A stretch of DNA of 64,000 nucleotides from Nostoc sp. FACHB-280 (GTDB lineage Bacteria; Cyanobacteriota; Cyanobacteriia; Cyanobacteriales; Nostocaceae), in assembly GCF_014697615.1 (NCBI RefSeq), contig NZ_JACJSD010000001.1:310001-374000 (forward strand). Reading direction: 5' to 3'. Both the position numbers and the translations under genes were made by a program. This document shows, in pieces, positions 9,730 to 19,090 of the stretch; within the stretch, counting starts at the first letter, position 1; each line of letters starts with the position of its first letter. Under the pieces are notes generated by a model. The model was not told where the DNA came from, ran no database searches, and was given only the letters and a program-made list of their open reading frames with translations.

Positions 9730-11976
9730 CTATCGATGAGTATCACCAGAGATTATATACTTCTGCCACATTTGCTCGTAAGCTGCTTCCATTTCACAGG
9801 CAAATTGTTTACCATTCCACAAAGGAGCAGTCTGGCGAGATGCTTTCAGCTTTTTGGCTACTTGCTGGCGTAAATTTTCATCTTTACCCAAGCGCACACC
9901 CCACTCGACATATTCTGCATCTGTCCAGGCGATACCTTCAGTAATGCCAGCATTAACCATCATAGTGTAACTGTTACGTGCGGCAAATTGCTCACCAACT
10001 CTTGTCACTAAAGGAATACCCATCCACAAAGTTTCTAAAGTTGTTGTCGCACCATTATAAGGATATGTATCTAAAACTACATCTGCGATTTCTAAATTAG
10101 CTCGATGGGACGCTTCTGATGGTGCGCCCGGTAAAAACAACAACCTTTCAAGCTCAACACCTTCTTCTTCAGCTAATTGATAAAAGAAGGTTTTAATTGA
10201 TTCCTCGTCAGCATCACCTTTAATTAAAAAGTAGCTGTTAGGTACTTCTTTAATAATTTTCATTTGCAGGCGTGCAGTATCAGGATGACGTTTAAAACCC
10301 CGTTGTCCGCTAAAATAAACTACTGCATCAGTAGGAATCTTTAAATCATCCCGGCGCAGAGTAGGTACACCTACCTCAAAACCATCAACAGCTATGTATG
10401 TTTGTGGTAAACGCCAGATTTTTTCTCTGTAATATTCATCGGCTGATTCTGGCAAAACATAAGGATCAGCAATAAAATAATCAATTGCAGGAATTCCGGA
10501 AGCATCCCATCCTAACCAAGTTACTTGAATTGGTGCAGGCTTGATCGCCATAATTCCACAGGTTAAATCTAAGGTAATACTATCTAAATCAACTAAGATA
10601 TCAATTTCGTCTTGAAAAATTTGTTCTGTTAATGCTTCAGGTATAGCAGATTTGTAAGAGTAATTAAAGTTATTTAGATACCATTCATGTAGAGGATCAA
10701 ATGCAGGATCACAACTGAGAAAGTAGCCATTAATTTGAAAGCGATCGCGGTCATGGTGTTTAATTAACCATCTAGCCAACCAACCTACAGAGTGGCTGCG
10801 AAAACAATGAGATAAATAACCAATTTTTAGATTTTTTGTAGTTGATAATATCTTTTGAGTATGTCTTGTTTTATGCTTTGTAATTGTTTCTTGAGCATAA
10901 ATTTCAATATTATTCTGACATATTTCTGACAGACCATTGCGAAGAGTTCTATATGCTTGTGGTTTATCTTGAAAATATGGTGTAAAGTAATCAGTATTAA
11001 ATAACCTTGATACTTGTAATGAACTTAAATTAATAGGACTTAATTGCTTTACTTCTTCTAACAGCAGTTCATGTTTTTGCCAAGCTTCATAAGCAGCTTG
11101 CCAGTTCGTACCACCAGAACTCACTAAACCTCTAAGAACTAAATTGTTAGCAAATATTTTTTCTGGTAATTCAGTAGCTAATGAATATGAGCTTTTTGCT
11201 GTTTCTATACCTTGAGAATATTTACCAGCAGTAAAATAAAGACCTGTAATATAGAATAAAATTTCTCTATGATTTGCATCTAAAGTTAAACAAATTTCTA
11301 AAAATGAAGCTGCTATTCCTGGTTGCTTTTGTACATAACCAATATTAACTGCCGCAAGAATTAAAATATTAATAAAAGTATTAGCTTGTGATTTTTCACT
11401 AATATAAGAAATACAAGTTTTAGTAAATTCTAATGATGATGGATGTAAAGGAGCATAAGTTACAATATTTTCTAAAACAGCAATTAATAATTTCCACTCT
11501 ACCGTAACTGGTGGTTCAGCCTGAAGTAGTTTGAGAATTCCAAAGTCTGCTAGTTCTTCACCTGTATATTTCTCTAGCTTTATTTGTAATTGAATTAAAT
11601 GTAATAAATTATTAATGTCTGCCGGACAAATTTCTTTTATATGTTGCCGAATCAGCGCAGCATTAGCATTATCTTCTATACTTTCTTGCCTAACTGCTTC
11701 TTGGTTTAAAATTTCTCTTAATTCATCTGTTACTTGAGCAATATCATATTCTTCTACCTCCATCATTGCCATCAGCCAAGTTGTCTGAGCTTCAGCTTCC
11801 TGCTTTTGAAGTAACAATACTAAACCCAAATACCAATAATAAGATTTAATCTGGGGTTCAACATCTATTAGTTGTTCATAAATCTGAGTTGCCTGATAAT
11901 AATTTCCTTGAACTAGATATTTATATGCTCTTTCATTTAGTTCTGCTAAACTTTGTGTTTCTATTATTGCAGACAT
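9730..11976 (-). CDS. ogtA: TPR protein with O-linked N-acetylglucosamine transferase domain (OgtA-like)
   Basis: This 748-residue cytoplasmic protein has TPR-like helical repeats over about 1-340 and a C-terminal GT41 (OGT/SPINDLY-type) catalytic domain from about 380. Seen: GYLSHCFRSHSVGWL, VTWLGWDASGIPAIDYFIAD, YFSGQRGFKRHPD, FLPGAPSEASHRA and DTYPYNGATTTLETLWMGIPLV, which correspond to the donor-binding and catalytic segments of this family. In Nostoc punctiforme OgtA is needed for hormogonium motility and PilA accumulation; identity with that gene is inferred from domain order and the pilin gene immediately upstream. AGGAGG precedes the ATG. A hairpin separates it from the pilin gene. 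Confidence 0.85.
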   Translation of the reverse strand: MSAIIETQSLAELNERAYKYLVQGNYYQATQIYEQLIDVEPQIKSYYWYLGLVLLLQKQEAEAQTTWLMAMMEVEEYDIAQVTDELREILNQEAVRQESIEDNANAALIRQHIKEICPADINNLLHLIQLQIKLEKYTGEELADFGILKLLQAEPPVTVEWKLLIAVLENIVTYAPLHPSSLEFTKTCISYISEKSQANTFINILILAAVNIGYVQKQPGIAASFLEICLTLDANHREILFYITGLYFTAGKYSQGIETAKSSYSLATELPEKIFANNLVLRGLVSSGGTNWQAAYEAWQKHELLLEEVKQLSPINLSSLQVSRLFNTDYFTPYFQDKPQAYRTLRNGLSEICQNNIEIYAQETITKHKTRHTQKILSTTKNLKIGYLSHCFRSHSVGWLARWLIKHHDRDRFQINGYFLSCDPAFDPLHEWYLNNFNYSYKSAIPEALTEQIFQDEIDILVDLDSITLDLTCGIMAIKPAPIQVTWLGWDASGIPAIDYFIADPYVLPESADEYYREKIWRLPQTYIAVDGFEVGVPTLRRDDLKIPTDAVVYFSGQRGFKRHPDTARLQMKIIKEVPNSYFLIKGDADEESIKTFFYQLAEEEGVELERLLFLPGAPSEASHRANLEIADVVLDTYPYNGATTTLETLWMGIPLVTRVGEQFAARNSYTMMVNAGITEGIAWTDAEYVEWGVRLGKDENLRQQVAKKLKASRQTAPLWNGKQFACEMEAAYEQMWQKYIISGDTHR

Positions 11977-12012
11977 TGAAATCCTCCTGATTTACTACTA
12001 ACCAATAAAACA

Positions 12013-12044
12013 AAGTGAGTAGTTCAATATTTCACTACTCACTT
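12013..12044 (-). terminator. Hairpin between pilin and OGT genes, likely attenuating terminator
   Basis: AAGTGAGTAGT and ACTACTCACTT form an 11-bp perfect stem with a 10-nt loop. Read on the minus strand it is followed by TGTTTTATT. It would end most transcripts after the pilin gene and let a fraction read through into the OGT gene. Confidence 0.65.
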
Positions 12045-12101
12045 AATGCAAAATTCAAATACTATTAGCTCGAAATAGCACAATAACAAGCATTTATGAC
12101 A

Positions 12102-12656
12102 TTAACCACCCAGAGATTTATAGGTGCCAGGACAGCCACTAACAGCACTTGCAGTGGGAACACTACCTGTACCAGGTATTGGAGCTTCACAGGCAAAAGC
12201 CACTGTTAATGCTTCACTGGTTTGAGCATTACCAACTATTGTGCCAACAATCCCCACATAAGCTTTTAAAGCTGGTTTACGGGCTTGAGCTTTGTGAGAA
12301 ATTACACCAGCAACGGTAGCACTGCTACCACTAATAATGCTGCTGTAATCATAGTTATCAGTTTGGGTTTTAATCCCAACACCTAATTGGCTTAAGTCAG
12401 TTGAGAAGGACTGGAATTCCAAGAAGTAAGCTTGTTGAGCGCGGTTAATTGCACCAATGCTATTTCTCGCTTCTGACTGCTTGGCTTTGTTAACTTGACC
12501 AAGCAAAGAAGGTAAGGCAATAGCAGCCAAAACACCAATAATAATTACTACTACGAGCAATTCAATCAAGGTAAAACCTTCATCTGCTCTATTCTTACGA
12601 TTATTTAGGTGTTGCAAAAATTTAGCTTGAAGTTCAGGTTTGATTGCAGGCTTCAT
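12102..12656 (-). CDS. pilA: Type IV major pilin-like prepilin
   Basis: The 184-residue prepilin is the fibre subunit of type IV pili. Seen: a long charged leader of 27 residues ending in Gly, the processing motif G|FTLIE with the conserved Glu at mature position 5, a hydrophobic helix (VVVIIIGVLAAIALP), and a soluble domain with two Cys near the C-terminus (CEAPIPG...SGCPG) that can form the pilin disulfide loop. PilD would cleave and N-methylate it; assembly is at the inner membrane. The ATG at 12656 is chosen because GAGGAG lies upstream, rejecting a longer frame starting at 12728. Its neighbour OGT gene suggests a motility role. Confidence 0.92.
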   Translation of the reverse strand: MKPAIKPELQAKFLQHLNNRKNRADEGFTLIELLVVVIIIGVLAAIALPSLLGQVNKAKQSEARNSIGAINRAQQAYFLEFQSFSTDLSQLGVGIKTQTDNYDYSSIISGSSATVAGVISHKAQARKPALKAYVGIVGTIVGNAQTSEALTVAFACEAPIPGTGSVPTASAVSGCPGTYKSLGG

Positions 12657-12777
12657 TGAGAGTTTCTCCTCTGGGGGGTGAGATGTATTATTCTTGACTT
12701 CTAGGCTTAAGTTACCCACTTGTTTCACGTTTCATATCACCTACAGCAAAAAATTCTGAAAATGTGCCGTATGTACT

Positions 12778-14103
12778 TTATGCACAACGTTCTAAAAGCA
12801 CGTAGAGAAAGACTTCTAGTTTACTCAACAGACTTTGAACTTGAACACAGCCTTGCTCATAACTCATCGGTTCTAAAGTGACAGCATCTATTGGCTTAAT
12901 CAGTAACCAGCGTTGTACCAAGGAGTCAAATGCTTGCCCTCCCTCCCAGAGAGGTAACAAGCAAGCTACTAAGTTGGGATCTAAATCTATAGGCCCCTTT
13001 AAAGGAAGATTTATATAGTTGGCAACTGACCATGAATTGCCTTGAGTGATGCAGTTAATCAAATCTTGTTTGATTTTTTCTGTTCTTAATTGGGGGTGCA
13101 GATGTACTTTTGTACTTTGCCAGTCTGCTAATGTCCACTCAGAAATTGGCTCAAACAACTTTCCTTGATTGGGATGACCACACCAAAAATCTAGCAACCG
13201 ATGAGCAGGATGTAATAGTTCAAATATATGTAACTGCTCCTCTATTGAAAGTTCGGGGAGGCTCATGGCTAGAAAAGCTGGCAAATCATCTCGATTTTTA
13301 AATAAATCCATCAGTTCCCAGTGTCGCCATTGCACCATACTGATAAATTCCAGGTCAGTAGCTTGCAGCATGGCAAACATTTGCTTAACTGTGTAACCTT
13401 TATCCCCTTGGAGCAAATGATTCACTAAAGCCAGATTCGGTGCTTGGTCAAAGGCGCTATCCCAAGCTTTTTGTTTGAGAACTACGTCATCCCTTAGAGC
13501 TTGCATCGTTTCTCGAACTAATTCAACCTCCAGTTCTTGAGGCGTACTATCTAGTAGTCCCATTAGTTGAAAAAGTTCTTGAGCTTGGTAATAATAAAAT
13601 CTTTGGCGGTAACTATGTAAATTAGTATGAATAATCCCATGAGGTTGCAAAACAGATTTCATTGCTTGCAAACCTAAAACTGGATCTGGCAGTAAATAAA
13701 GAGTTTCATCACAGTTAATATAGTCAAATTGCATCCCTAACTGGGGTAAATCTTCAATAGAAAGTGTATAAAATTCTGCATGATCAAAGCCATGATATAG
13801 CAGTCTTTGGCGTGCTAATTTTACGGATTCTGCTGATAAATCAACACCGATAATCTTGGCATTAGGATTGGCTTCTGCTAGGGCTAGTGATGTATAACCA
13901 GAACCACAACCCGCATCTAAAATAACTTTATCTTTAGTATTGATAATTTCTTGGTTTCTTAAATAGAAAGATGTGACAAAATTATAAACGTAAAGTAAAT
14001 TCAGTTTATTTTTAGGCGTTTCCTCTACAGAATTATTAGGGTATGGAGTTGCTTCAAACTGCTGGCGAATTTTCTCTTTTAAGTCTGATGTTGGGTTATT
14101 CAT
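12778..14103 (-). CDS. SAM-dependent methyltransferase with helical C-terminal extension
   Basis: The protein has 441 residues. Residues about 50-200 form a class I methyltransferase fold: motif I VILDAGCGSGYTSLALAEAN, the acidic residue in IIGVDLSAESV, and FDYINCDETLYLL as motif IV. The remaining ~230 residues are mostly helical with many Leu/Trp and are unassigned. An N-terminal QQFEATPYP segment is typical of a group of bacterial methyltransferases that act on large substrates. Start ATG at 14103 follows AGGAG. It precedes the pilin gene by 121 bases and is divergent from NTRC. Substrate unknown; pilin or surface glycan is only a guess from context. Confidence 0.85.
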   Translation of the reverse strand: MNNPTSDLKEKIRQQFEATPYPNNSVEETPKNKLNLLYVYNFVTSFYLRNQEIINTKDKVILDAGCGSGYTSLALAEANPNAKIIGVDLSAESVKLARQRLLYHGFDHAEFYTLSIEDLPQLGMQFDYINCDETLYLLPDPVLGLQAMKSVLQPHGIIHTNLHSYRQRFYYYQAQELFQLMGLLDSTPQELEVELVRETMQALRDDVVLKQKAWDSAFDQAPNLALVNHLLQGDKGYTVKQMFAMLQATDLEFISMVQWRHWELMDLFKNRDDLPAFLAMSLPELSIEEQLHIFELLHPAHRLLDFWCGHPNQGKLFEPISEWTLADWQSTKVHLHPQLRTEKIKQDLINCITQGNSWSVANYINLPLKGPIDLDPNLVACLLPLWEGGQAFDSLVQRWLLIKPIDAVTLEPMSYEQGCVQVQSLLSKLEVFLYVLLERCA

Positions 14104-14276
14104 AGGTAAATTGCTCCTGTGATTGCATTCTCCACAGTCTGCCCCAATACCTGTATCTGGCAGAAGCATGACTAAAAAGAATTGGCTTAAGTTTGAGTAT
14201 TCCCATTTATCTACCTTCCCTCTCACTCTATGGTTATGTTATATTAAGCGTAGTCGTTATGAGTTCGTATAGATAT

Positions 14277-15647
14277 ATGTCTAACCCAACAGTAGAAAAC
14301 GTAGTGATTATTGGTTCTGGGCCAGCAGGTTACACTGCTGCTATCTATGCAGCACGAGCTAATCTGAAACCCGTTTTGTTTGAAGGTTTCCAAGCTGGAG
14401 GATTGCCGGGTGGGCAGCTGATGACAACTACAGAGGTAGAAAATTTCCCTGGCTTCCCACAAGGGATTACAGGGCCGGAACTGATGGATCGGATGAAGGC
14501 ACAGGCAGAACGTTGGGGGGCTGAGTTATATACTGAGGATGTCATATCTGTGGATTTAAGCCAGCGTCCGTTTACTGTGCGCTCTGAAGAAAGAGAAGTT
14601 AAAGCCCATAGTTTAATTATTGCCACTGGTGCAACGGCGAAACGTTTGGGTTTAGCCAGTGAACATCAGTTTTGGAGTCGGGGAATTTCTGCTTGTGCAA
14701 TTTGTGATGGTGCAACACCAATTTTCCACGGCGCAGAGTTAGCGGTAATTGGTGCTGGGGACTCAGCCGCAGAAGAATCAATTTACCTAACTAAATATGG
14801 TTCCAAAGTTAACTTGTTGGTACGGTCTGATAAGATGCGGGCTTCTAAAGCTATGCAAGACCGAGTTTTGAGTAACCCGAAAATCCAAGTGCATTGGAAC
14901 ACAGAAGTTGTGGATGTGTTCGGTAATGGTCACATGGATGGTGTGAAAGTTCGCAATAATAAAACGGGTGCAGAAAGCCAAATTCATGCCAAGGGTTTAT
15001 TTTATGCGATCGGTCACACTCCCAATACATCTTTATTTAAGGAACAACTAGAACTAGATGAGGTGGGTTACATCGTCACCAAAGACGGTTCTGTAGAAAC
15101 CAGTGTTGAAGGCGTTTACGCTGCTGGTGATGTGCAAGACCATGAATATCGCCAAGCAATTACAGCTGCGGGTACTGGTTGTATGGCGGCGTTGTTGGCA
15201 GAACGTTGGTTATCTTCTAATGGTTTGATTCAAGAGTTCCATCAAGAACCCACTCTTAACAATGAGTTAGAAACTCAGCCAGTACAAAAGAAAACGGAAG
15301 CTGAGGAAGCAGCTGGGTTTAATTTACAGGCGACACGTCATGAAGGTGGTTATGCTTTACGGAAATTATTCCACGAAAGCGATCGCCTGCTCATTGTCAA
15401 ATACGTCGCTCCTGGTTGCGGCCCATGTCATACCCTCAAACCCATACTCAATAAAGTAGTGGATGAATTCGACGGCAAAATTCACTTTGTGGAAATTGAC
15501 ATCGATAAAGACCGCGAGATTGCTGAAAACGCTGGAGTCACAGGTACACCAACAGTACAGTTCTTCAAAGACAAAGAACTGTTGAAAGAAATCAAAGGCG
15601 TGAAACAAAAGAGCGAGTACCGCCAGTTGATTGAAAGCAACATTTAG
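14277..15647 (+). CDS. ntrC-type NTRC: NADPH-dependent thioredoxin reductase-thioredoxin fusion (NTRC)
   Basis: The 456-residue protein combines a thioredoxin reductase (1-320) with a C-terminal thioredoxin (about 350-456). Seen: FAD motif [11 protein letters not shown], redox pair C140-A-I-C143, NADPH motif [10 protein letters not shown], second FAD motif [10 protein letters not shown], and the thioredoxin site C381-G-P-C384. NTRC occurs in oxygenic phototrophs, where it uses NADPH to reduce 2-Cys peroxiredoxin and other targets. The Met at 14277 starts the conserved N-terminus; an in-frame ATG at 14259 is possible. It stands alone, divergent from the methyltransferase. This is unrelated to the nitrogen regulator NtrC. 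Confidence 0.95.
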   Translation: MSNPTVENVVIIGSGPAGYTAAIYAARANLKPVLFEGFQAGGLPGGQLMTTTEVENFPGFPQGITGPELMDRMKAQAERWGAELYTEDVISVDLSQRPFTVRSEEREVKAHSLIIATGATAKRLGLASEHQFWSRGISACAICDGATPIFHGAELAVIGAGDSAAEESIYLTKYGSKVNLLVRSDKMRASKAMQDRVLSNPKIQVHWNTEVVDVFGNGHMDGVKVRNNKTGAESQIHAKGLFYAIGHTPNTSLFKEQLELDEVGYIVTKDGSVETSVEGVYAAGDVQDHEYRQAITAAGTGCMAALLAERWLSSNGLIQEFHQEPTLNNELETQPVQKKTEAEEAAGFNLQATRHEGGYALRKLFHESDRLLIVKYVAPGCGPCHTLKPILNKVVDEFDGKIHFVEIDIDKDREIAENAGVTGTPTVQFFKDKELLKEIKGVKQKSEYRQLIESNI

Positions 15648-15657
15648 GGAGTAAGAA

Positions 15658-15724
15658 GTCAAAAGGCAAAAGGCAAAAATTAAAAAGAATTTACTCTTTT
15701 ACATTTTTACTTTTGACTTTTGAC
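15658..15724. repeat. Heptamer repeats forming an imperfect hairpin
   Basis: GTCAAAAGGCAAAAGGC-type heptamers (15658-15680) face TTTTGAC heptamers (15703-15724) in inverse orientation, giving an imperfect stem of about 22 bp. It lies just after NTRC and may act as its terminator. Confidence 0.6.
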
Positions 15725-15796
15725 TTTATTAATGCCCACTCCCCACTCCCCTATGTACAATGGTCAGCGTATCTTGCTGAATGCAGGCGATCGCTC

Positions 15797-16693
15797 ATGA
15801 CCATAACTAAACGTCAGCTGCCAACTTTTTTACGTTTTGCCAAAAATCCGAATCTGTCCCAAAAATTAATGATTATTGGGTTAGCCATCACCCTGTTTTT
15901 TATCTTTTTGGCATTTTTCGCCCCTGTAATGCAGGCTTGGGGATGGCTACAAAACCCTAAAGATTTTCTTGCTAACCCCATTCAAGAAGCACCATCCGCT
16001 AAATATTGGTTTGGTACTAGTCGCTTGGGTCATGATGTATTTTCGCGCACTTTGTTTGGCGCTCAAGCTGCATTACAAGTAGTGATTTTAGCCACCGCAT
16101 TGAGTATGGTGATTGGTGTACCTCTGGGGATGGTGAGTGGCTATCTTGGCGGTAGGTTAGACAAGGTGTTGCTGTTTCTGATGGATAGTATCTACACCTT
16201 ACCGGGATTATTACTTTCTGTAACGCTTGCCTTTGTTGTGGGGCGAGGCATATTCAATGCTGCGATCGCTATTAGTATTGCTTACATCCCCCAATATTAC
16301 CGTGTAGTTCGCAACCATACAGTAAGTGTGAAAACAGAAGTCTTCATCGAAGCAGCACAAGCAATGGGCGCTTCTACCTGGATTGTGCTGTCGCGTTATT
16401 TATTTTTCAACGTCATTCAAAGCGTACCTGTACTATTTACCCTCAACGCCGCCGATGCAATTTTAGTATTGGGCGGTTTAGGCTTTTTAGGGCTGGGATT
16501 ACCAGAAGAAGTACCAGAATGGGGACATGATTTAAAACAAGCCTTGGAAGCATTACCTACAGGGGTTTGGTGGACGACGCTGTTTCCTGGTTTAGCAATG
16601 ACATTGATGGTAGTAGGGTTATCCCTACTCGGTGAGGGGTTAAATGAATTTGTCAATCCTCGTTTGCGGGGAGAAAATGGGATTCGGAAATAG
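15797..16693 (+). CDS. ABC transporter permease, DppC/OppC type
   Basis: The protein has about 298 residues from the ATG at 15797 and is the inner-membrane permease of a peptide/nickel-type ABC importer. Seen: an N-terminal membrane segment (LMIIGLAITLFFIFLAFFAPV), the HPLGTS-like SAKYWFGTSRLGHDVFSRTLFGA segment before the transport core, five further hydrophobic segments, and the EAA loop EAAQAMGASTWIVLSRYLF that docks the ATPase. Partner permease, ATPase and binding protein are not in the window, so the substrate is unknown. A longer in-frame start at 15713 is less likely because that stretch lies in repeat DNA. Confidence 0.92.
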   Translation: MTITKRQLPTFLRFAKNPNLSQKLMIIGLAITLFFIFLAFFAPVMQAWGWLQNPKDFLANPIQEAPSAKYWFGTSRLGHDVFSRTLFGAQAALQVVILATALSMVIGVPLGMVSGYLGGRLDKVLLFLMDSIYTLPGLLLSVTLAFVVGRGIFNAAIAISIAYIPQYYRVVRNHTVSVKTEVFIEAAQAMGASTWIVLSRYLFFNVIQSVPVLFTLNAADAILVLGGLGFLGLGLPEEVPEWGHDLKQALEALPTGVWWTTLFPGLAMTLMVVGLSLLGEGLNEFVNPRLRGENGIRK

Positions 16694-16778
16694 TCAACTG
16701 AAGTATAAAGTCTGAATATTGATTTTTTAGTTACATTTGACTCTTGACTAAATTTGTAATGTTTACTGAGAGATTTGT

Positions 16779-16979
16779 GTGAAAGATAACCTTACTTTAA
16801 TTGCTGCTGCCGCGGGTGGATTTATGCTTTCTGTTGCTCTAGCTGGAATTTTGAGCGGGACACCAGTTGCATCTTCTCAGGGAAAATCAAGTGTTAATTA
16901 TTACCCTAATACTAGTTTGCAAGTTGCTTCTGTACGTTCTGATGAATCAACCGATTACATCACAGACAAGCACAAGTGA
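16779..16979 (+). CDS. Small exported or membrane-anchored protein
   Basis: This 66-residue frame starts with GTG. Residues 5-25 are hydrophobic and rich in Ala/Gly (LIAAAAGGFMLSVALAGIL), followed by a polar tail of 40 residues. It could be a signal-anchored peptide facing the periplasm. It ends 25 bases before the ROK kinase gene. No family recognised. Confidence 0.55.
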   Translation: MKDNLTLIAAAAGGFMLSVALAGILSGTPVASSQGKSSVNYYPNTSLQVASVRSDESTDYITDKHK

Positions 16980-17004
16980 TACATTTCTGTATCACAACTG
17001 AAAT

Positions 17005-17928
17005 GTGGGATATGCAATTGTGATTAAACCAGAAGTAATTGGCATTGATGTCGGGGGAACAGCAATTAAACTAGGGCGGTTCAGCCAAGATGGTACTTGC
17101 TGGCAATCATTAACGGTGGAAACACCCCAACCAGCAACTCCAGAAGCAGTTTTGAGTGTGATGGTAGATGCGATCGCGCAAGTTGACCCAGATAATCAAA
17201 CTATTGCTATTGGTGTCGGTACTCCTGGCCCGGCGGATGCGACAGGACGCATTGCTCAAATCGCCATTAACTTACCCCAATGGCATAATGTCCCTTTAGC
17301 TGACTGGTTAGAAGCTAAAACAGGCAAACCCACTGTCATTGCTAACGATGCCAATTGTGCAGGAGTTGCAGAAGCTTGGTTAGGAGCCGGTCGTAACTGG
17401 CAAAATTTCATTATGTTGACCTTGGGAACCGGGGTTGGTGGCGCAATTATTCTAGATGGCAAATTGTTTGTCGGACATCGTGGCGCAGGTGGCGAACTCG
17501 GTTTAATCACCTTCAACCCTAACGGCCCAATCTGCAACAGTGGCAATCAAGGCTCCTTAGAACAGTATGCTTCAATTATTGCCATTCGTCGCCGTACAGG
17601 GAAAGAACCAGCGGAATTAGGCGCTCTGGCTGAGGCGGGAGATAGTGATGCTTTGGCTTTTTGGCAAGAATACGGCAGAGATTTGGGAACAGGTTTAGCC
17701 AGTTTAATTTATGTTTTAACACCAGAGGCGATCGTCATTGGTGGCGGTGTTAGTGCTAGTTTTAAATTTTTCTTCCCAGCCGCCAAAGCAGAAATTGAAC
17801 GGCGAGTTATGGCAACTTCGCGCTTTGGTTTACAACTTTTGCCTGCGGAATTAGGTAACTCGGCGGGAATGGTAGGTGCGGCAAAGTTAGCCTGGGAGCA
17901 TTGTGTGAAAATTGAGAGTTTTGCATAA
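17005..17928 (+). CDS. ROK family sugar kinase (glucokinase-like)
   Basis: The protein has 307 residues with the ROK layout: N-terminal phosphate motif GIDVGGTAIKLG, catalytic Asp in ANDANCAGVAE (Asp115), GTGVGGAII, and GGGVSASF near the C-terminus. It likely phosphorylates glucose or a related hexose with ATP in the cytoplasm. The zinc motif, normally CxCGxxGCxE, reads C177-N-S-G-N-Q-G-S-L-E186, so two of three Cys are Ser and the zinc site is probably lost. Start is GTG at 17005, or GTG at 17020; neither has a strong ribosome-binding site. Confidence 0.92.
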   Translation: MGYAIVIKPEVIGIDVGGTAIKLGRFSQDGTCWQSLTVETPQPATPEAVLSVMVDAIAQVDPDNQTIAIGVGTPGPADATGRIAQIAINLPQWHNVPLADWLEAKTGKPTVIANDANCAGVAEAWLGAGRNWQNFIMLTLGTGVGGAIILDGKLFVGHRGAGGELGLITFNPNGPICNSGNQGSLEQYASIIAIRRRTGKEPAELGALAEAGDSDALAFWQEYGRDLGTGLASLIYVLTPEAIVIGGGVSASFKFFFPAAKAEIERRVMATSRFGLQLLPAELGNSAGMVGAAKLAWEHCVKIESFA

Positions 17929-18042
17929 TTGCTGGATAATTTACCTCATGCAGAGTTACAGAGGTGCAGATAGGATCAGGAGTGCAACTTTTAGGATTGT
18001 CGAGATATATAATGATTATCCTGAATTTTGCTGTATGTCTGT

Positions 18043-18495
18043 TTACTCTGGTAAATACTCATCATTGATCACATCTAGTATTTTGTAGGGGCAGATACTA
18101 GGAAAAGATTCTATAGGCAAACCAGTTTCAGCTTTTGCCTGCTTAATAGCTTGTGAATAACACTCTGCAAAGATGCTGTCAATATAAGAGTTAAGACTAG
18201 GCGATTCATGTAAAGCTTCATTTATACGTCTACGATGCTCAATAATGCTTGCTTCCCAGCTACCACTTTTGTGTTTAGGCTGAAATTGCCATTTTAGTAA
18301 ATGCACCAGAATCACAATCAGATTACTTTTGAGGCTGCGACGCTCACTCCTTCCTATGTCCGCGATTTCTTCAATGAGGTTTTCCCAGTCCACATTTGCA
18401 TAGTCATGATTTTGCAATTTTTCTACAGTTGTTTCTATCCATTGCAAGTAGTCGGTATTATATAGTGTTTGTGAGTAGGGTTTTAAGAAAGACAT
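18043..18495 (-). CDS. DUF29 family protein
   Basis: The 150-residue protein matches the DUF29 family, which is very abundant in cyanobacteria and has no established function. Seen: the N-terminal YNTDYLQWIETTVEKLQ segment, the core WENLIEEIADIGRSERRSLKS and LVHLLKWQFQP, and a C-terminal half with SWEASIIEHRRRI. It is predicted all-helical and cytoplasmic. It is the last of three minus-strand small genes, with an 85-base gap after the DUF6887-like gene. Confidence 0.88.
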   Translation of the reverse strand: MSFLKPYSQTLYNTDYLQWIETTVEKLQNHDYANVDWENLIEEIADIGRSERRSLKSNLIVILVHLLKWQFQPKHKSGSWEASIIEHRRRINEALHESPSLNSYIDSIFAECYSQAIKQAKAETGLPIESFPSICPYKILDVINDEYLPE

Positions 18496-18580
18496 GGCTG
18501 TTTATTAGGGAATATTTAGACAAACTCTTGCATAATTTTTAGTTTGTGCAGGTGCGATCGCCCCTCTCAATTAAAATATT

Positions 18581-18790
18581 TCAAACAGCTTCTTCGCTGC
18601 TACCTAATTTTCGCTTGAGTATTTCTTCCATTTCTTGAAAATCCTCTTCAGTCTGAGGAAATGGATATTTGGGACTATTGGGATTTCCACGTTGAATTAA
18701 AGCTTCAATCGCTTCATCATCCTCTCGATGAGCCAATATGTAGGCTCTCAGTTCTTGACGGGTCATTTTGCTAAAATCAGGTTTCGTCAT
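18581..18790 (-). CDS. DUF6887-like small protein
   Basis: This 69-residue acidic protein starts at the ATG at 18790, with the segment MTKPDFSKMTRQELRAYILAHREDDEAI... (start only shown here as its first residues MTKPDF) and a Pro/Glu-rich C-terminal half. The ELRAYILAHR helix resembles the cyanobacterial DUF6887 family, which tends to lie next to DUF6888. Its start overlaps the end of the DUF6888-like gene by 14 bases, so the two are translationally coupled. Function unknown; the size and coupling recall toxin-antitoxin pairs, but neither protein has a known toxin fold. Confidence 0.7.
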   Translation of the reverse strand: MTKPDFSKMTRQELRAYILAHREDDEAIEALIQRGNPNSPKYPFPQTEEDFQEMEEILKRKLGSSEEAV

Positions 18791-18968
18791 CGTTAAAATT
18801 CCATTGACCATCAGAAAAAATCAGAATCTCTAAACTCTCAGTCACACCAGCAAGGATAAATACTGTTTTAGTATTCAGGTTATAGCGAAACACATGGATA
18901 GGTTGATAACCATTTGACAGCATTTGGCAGACTCTAACGCAGGCAAGAGCCTGTTCTACAGTAGGCAT
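18777..18968 (-). CDS. DUF6888-like small protein
   Basis: The 63-residue protein has an N-terminal helix with ALACVRVCQMLSNGYQPIHV, then predicted beta strands (TVFILAGVTESLEILIF) and a polar tail. It resembles the cyanobacterial DUF6888 family. It is the first gene of a coupled pair with the DUF6887-like gene and is divergent from the gene at 19091. Function unknown. Confidence 0.7.
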   Translation of the reverse strand: MPTVEQALACVRVCQMLSNGYQPIHVFRYNLNTKTVFILAGVTESLEILIFSDGQWNFNDDET

Positions 18969-19090
18969 AGACTGTTATTCAATATGATAGCGAGTATCAC
19001 CATACCGTAAAAATTATTTATATGTAGCTTCTATTTACAAATATGTATGTTACATTTGTAGACGTAGGATAAACACAGAAGAAAGATAAA

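Noticed and set aside
12657-12728. 24-codon N-terminal extension of the pilin
   Set aside because: The ATG at 12656 has GAGGAG at the right distance and gives a leader of normal type, while the extension overlaps that ribosome-binding site.
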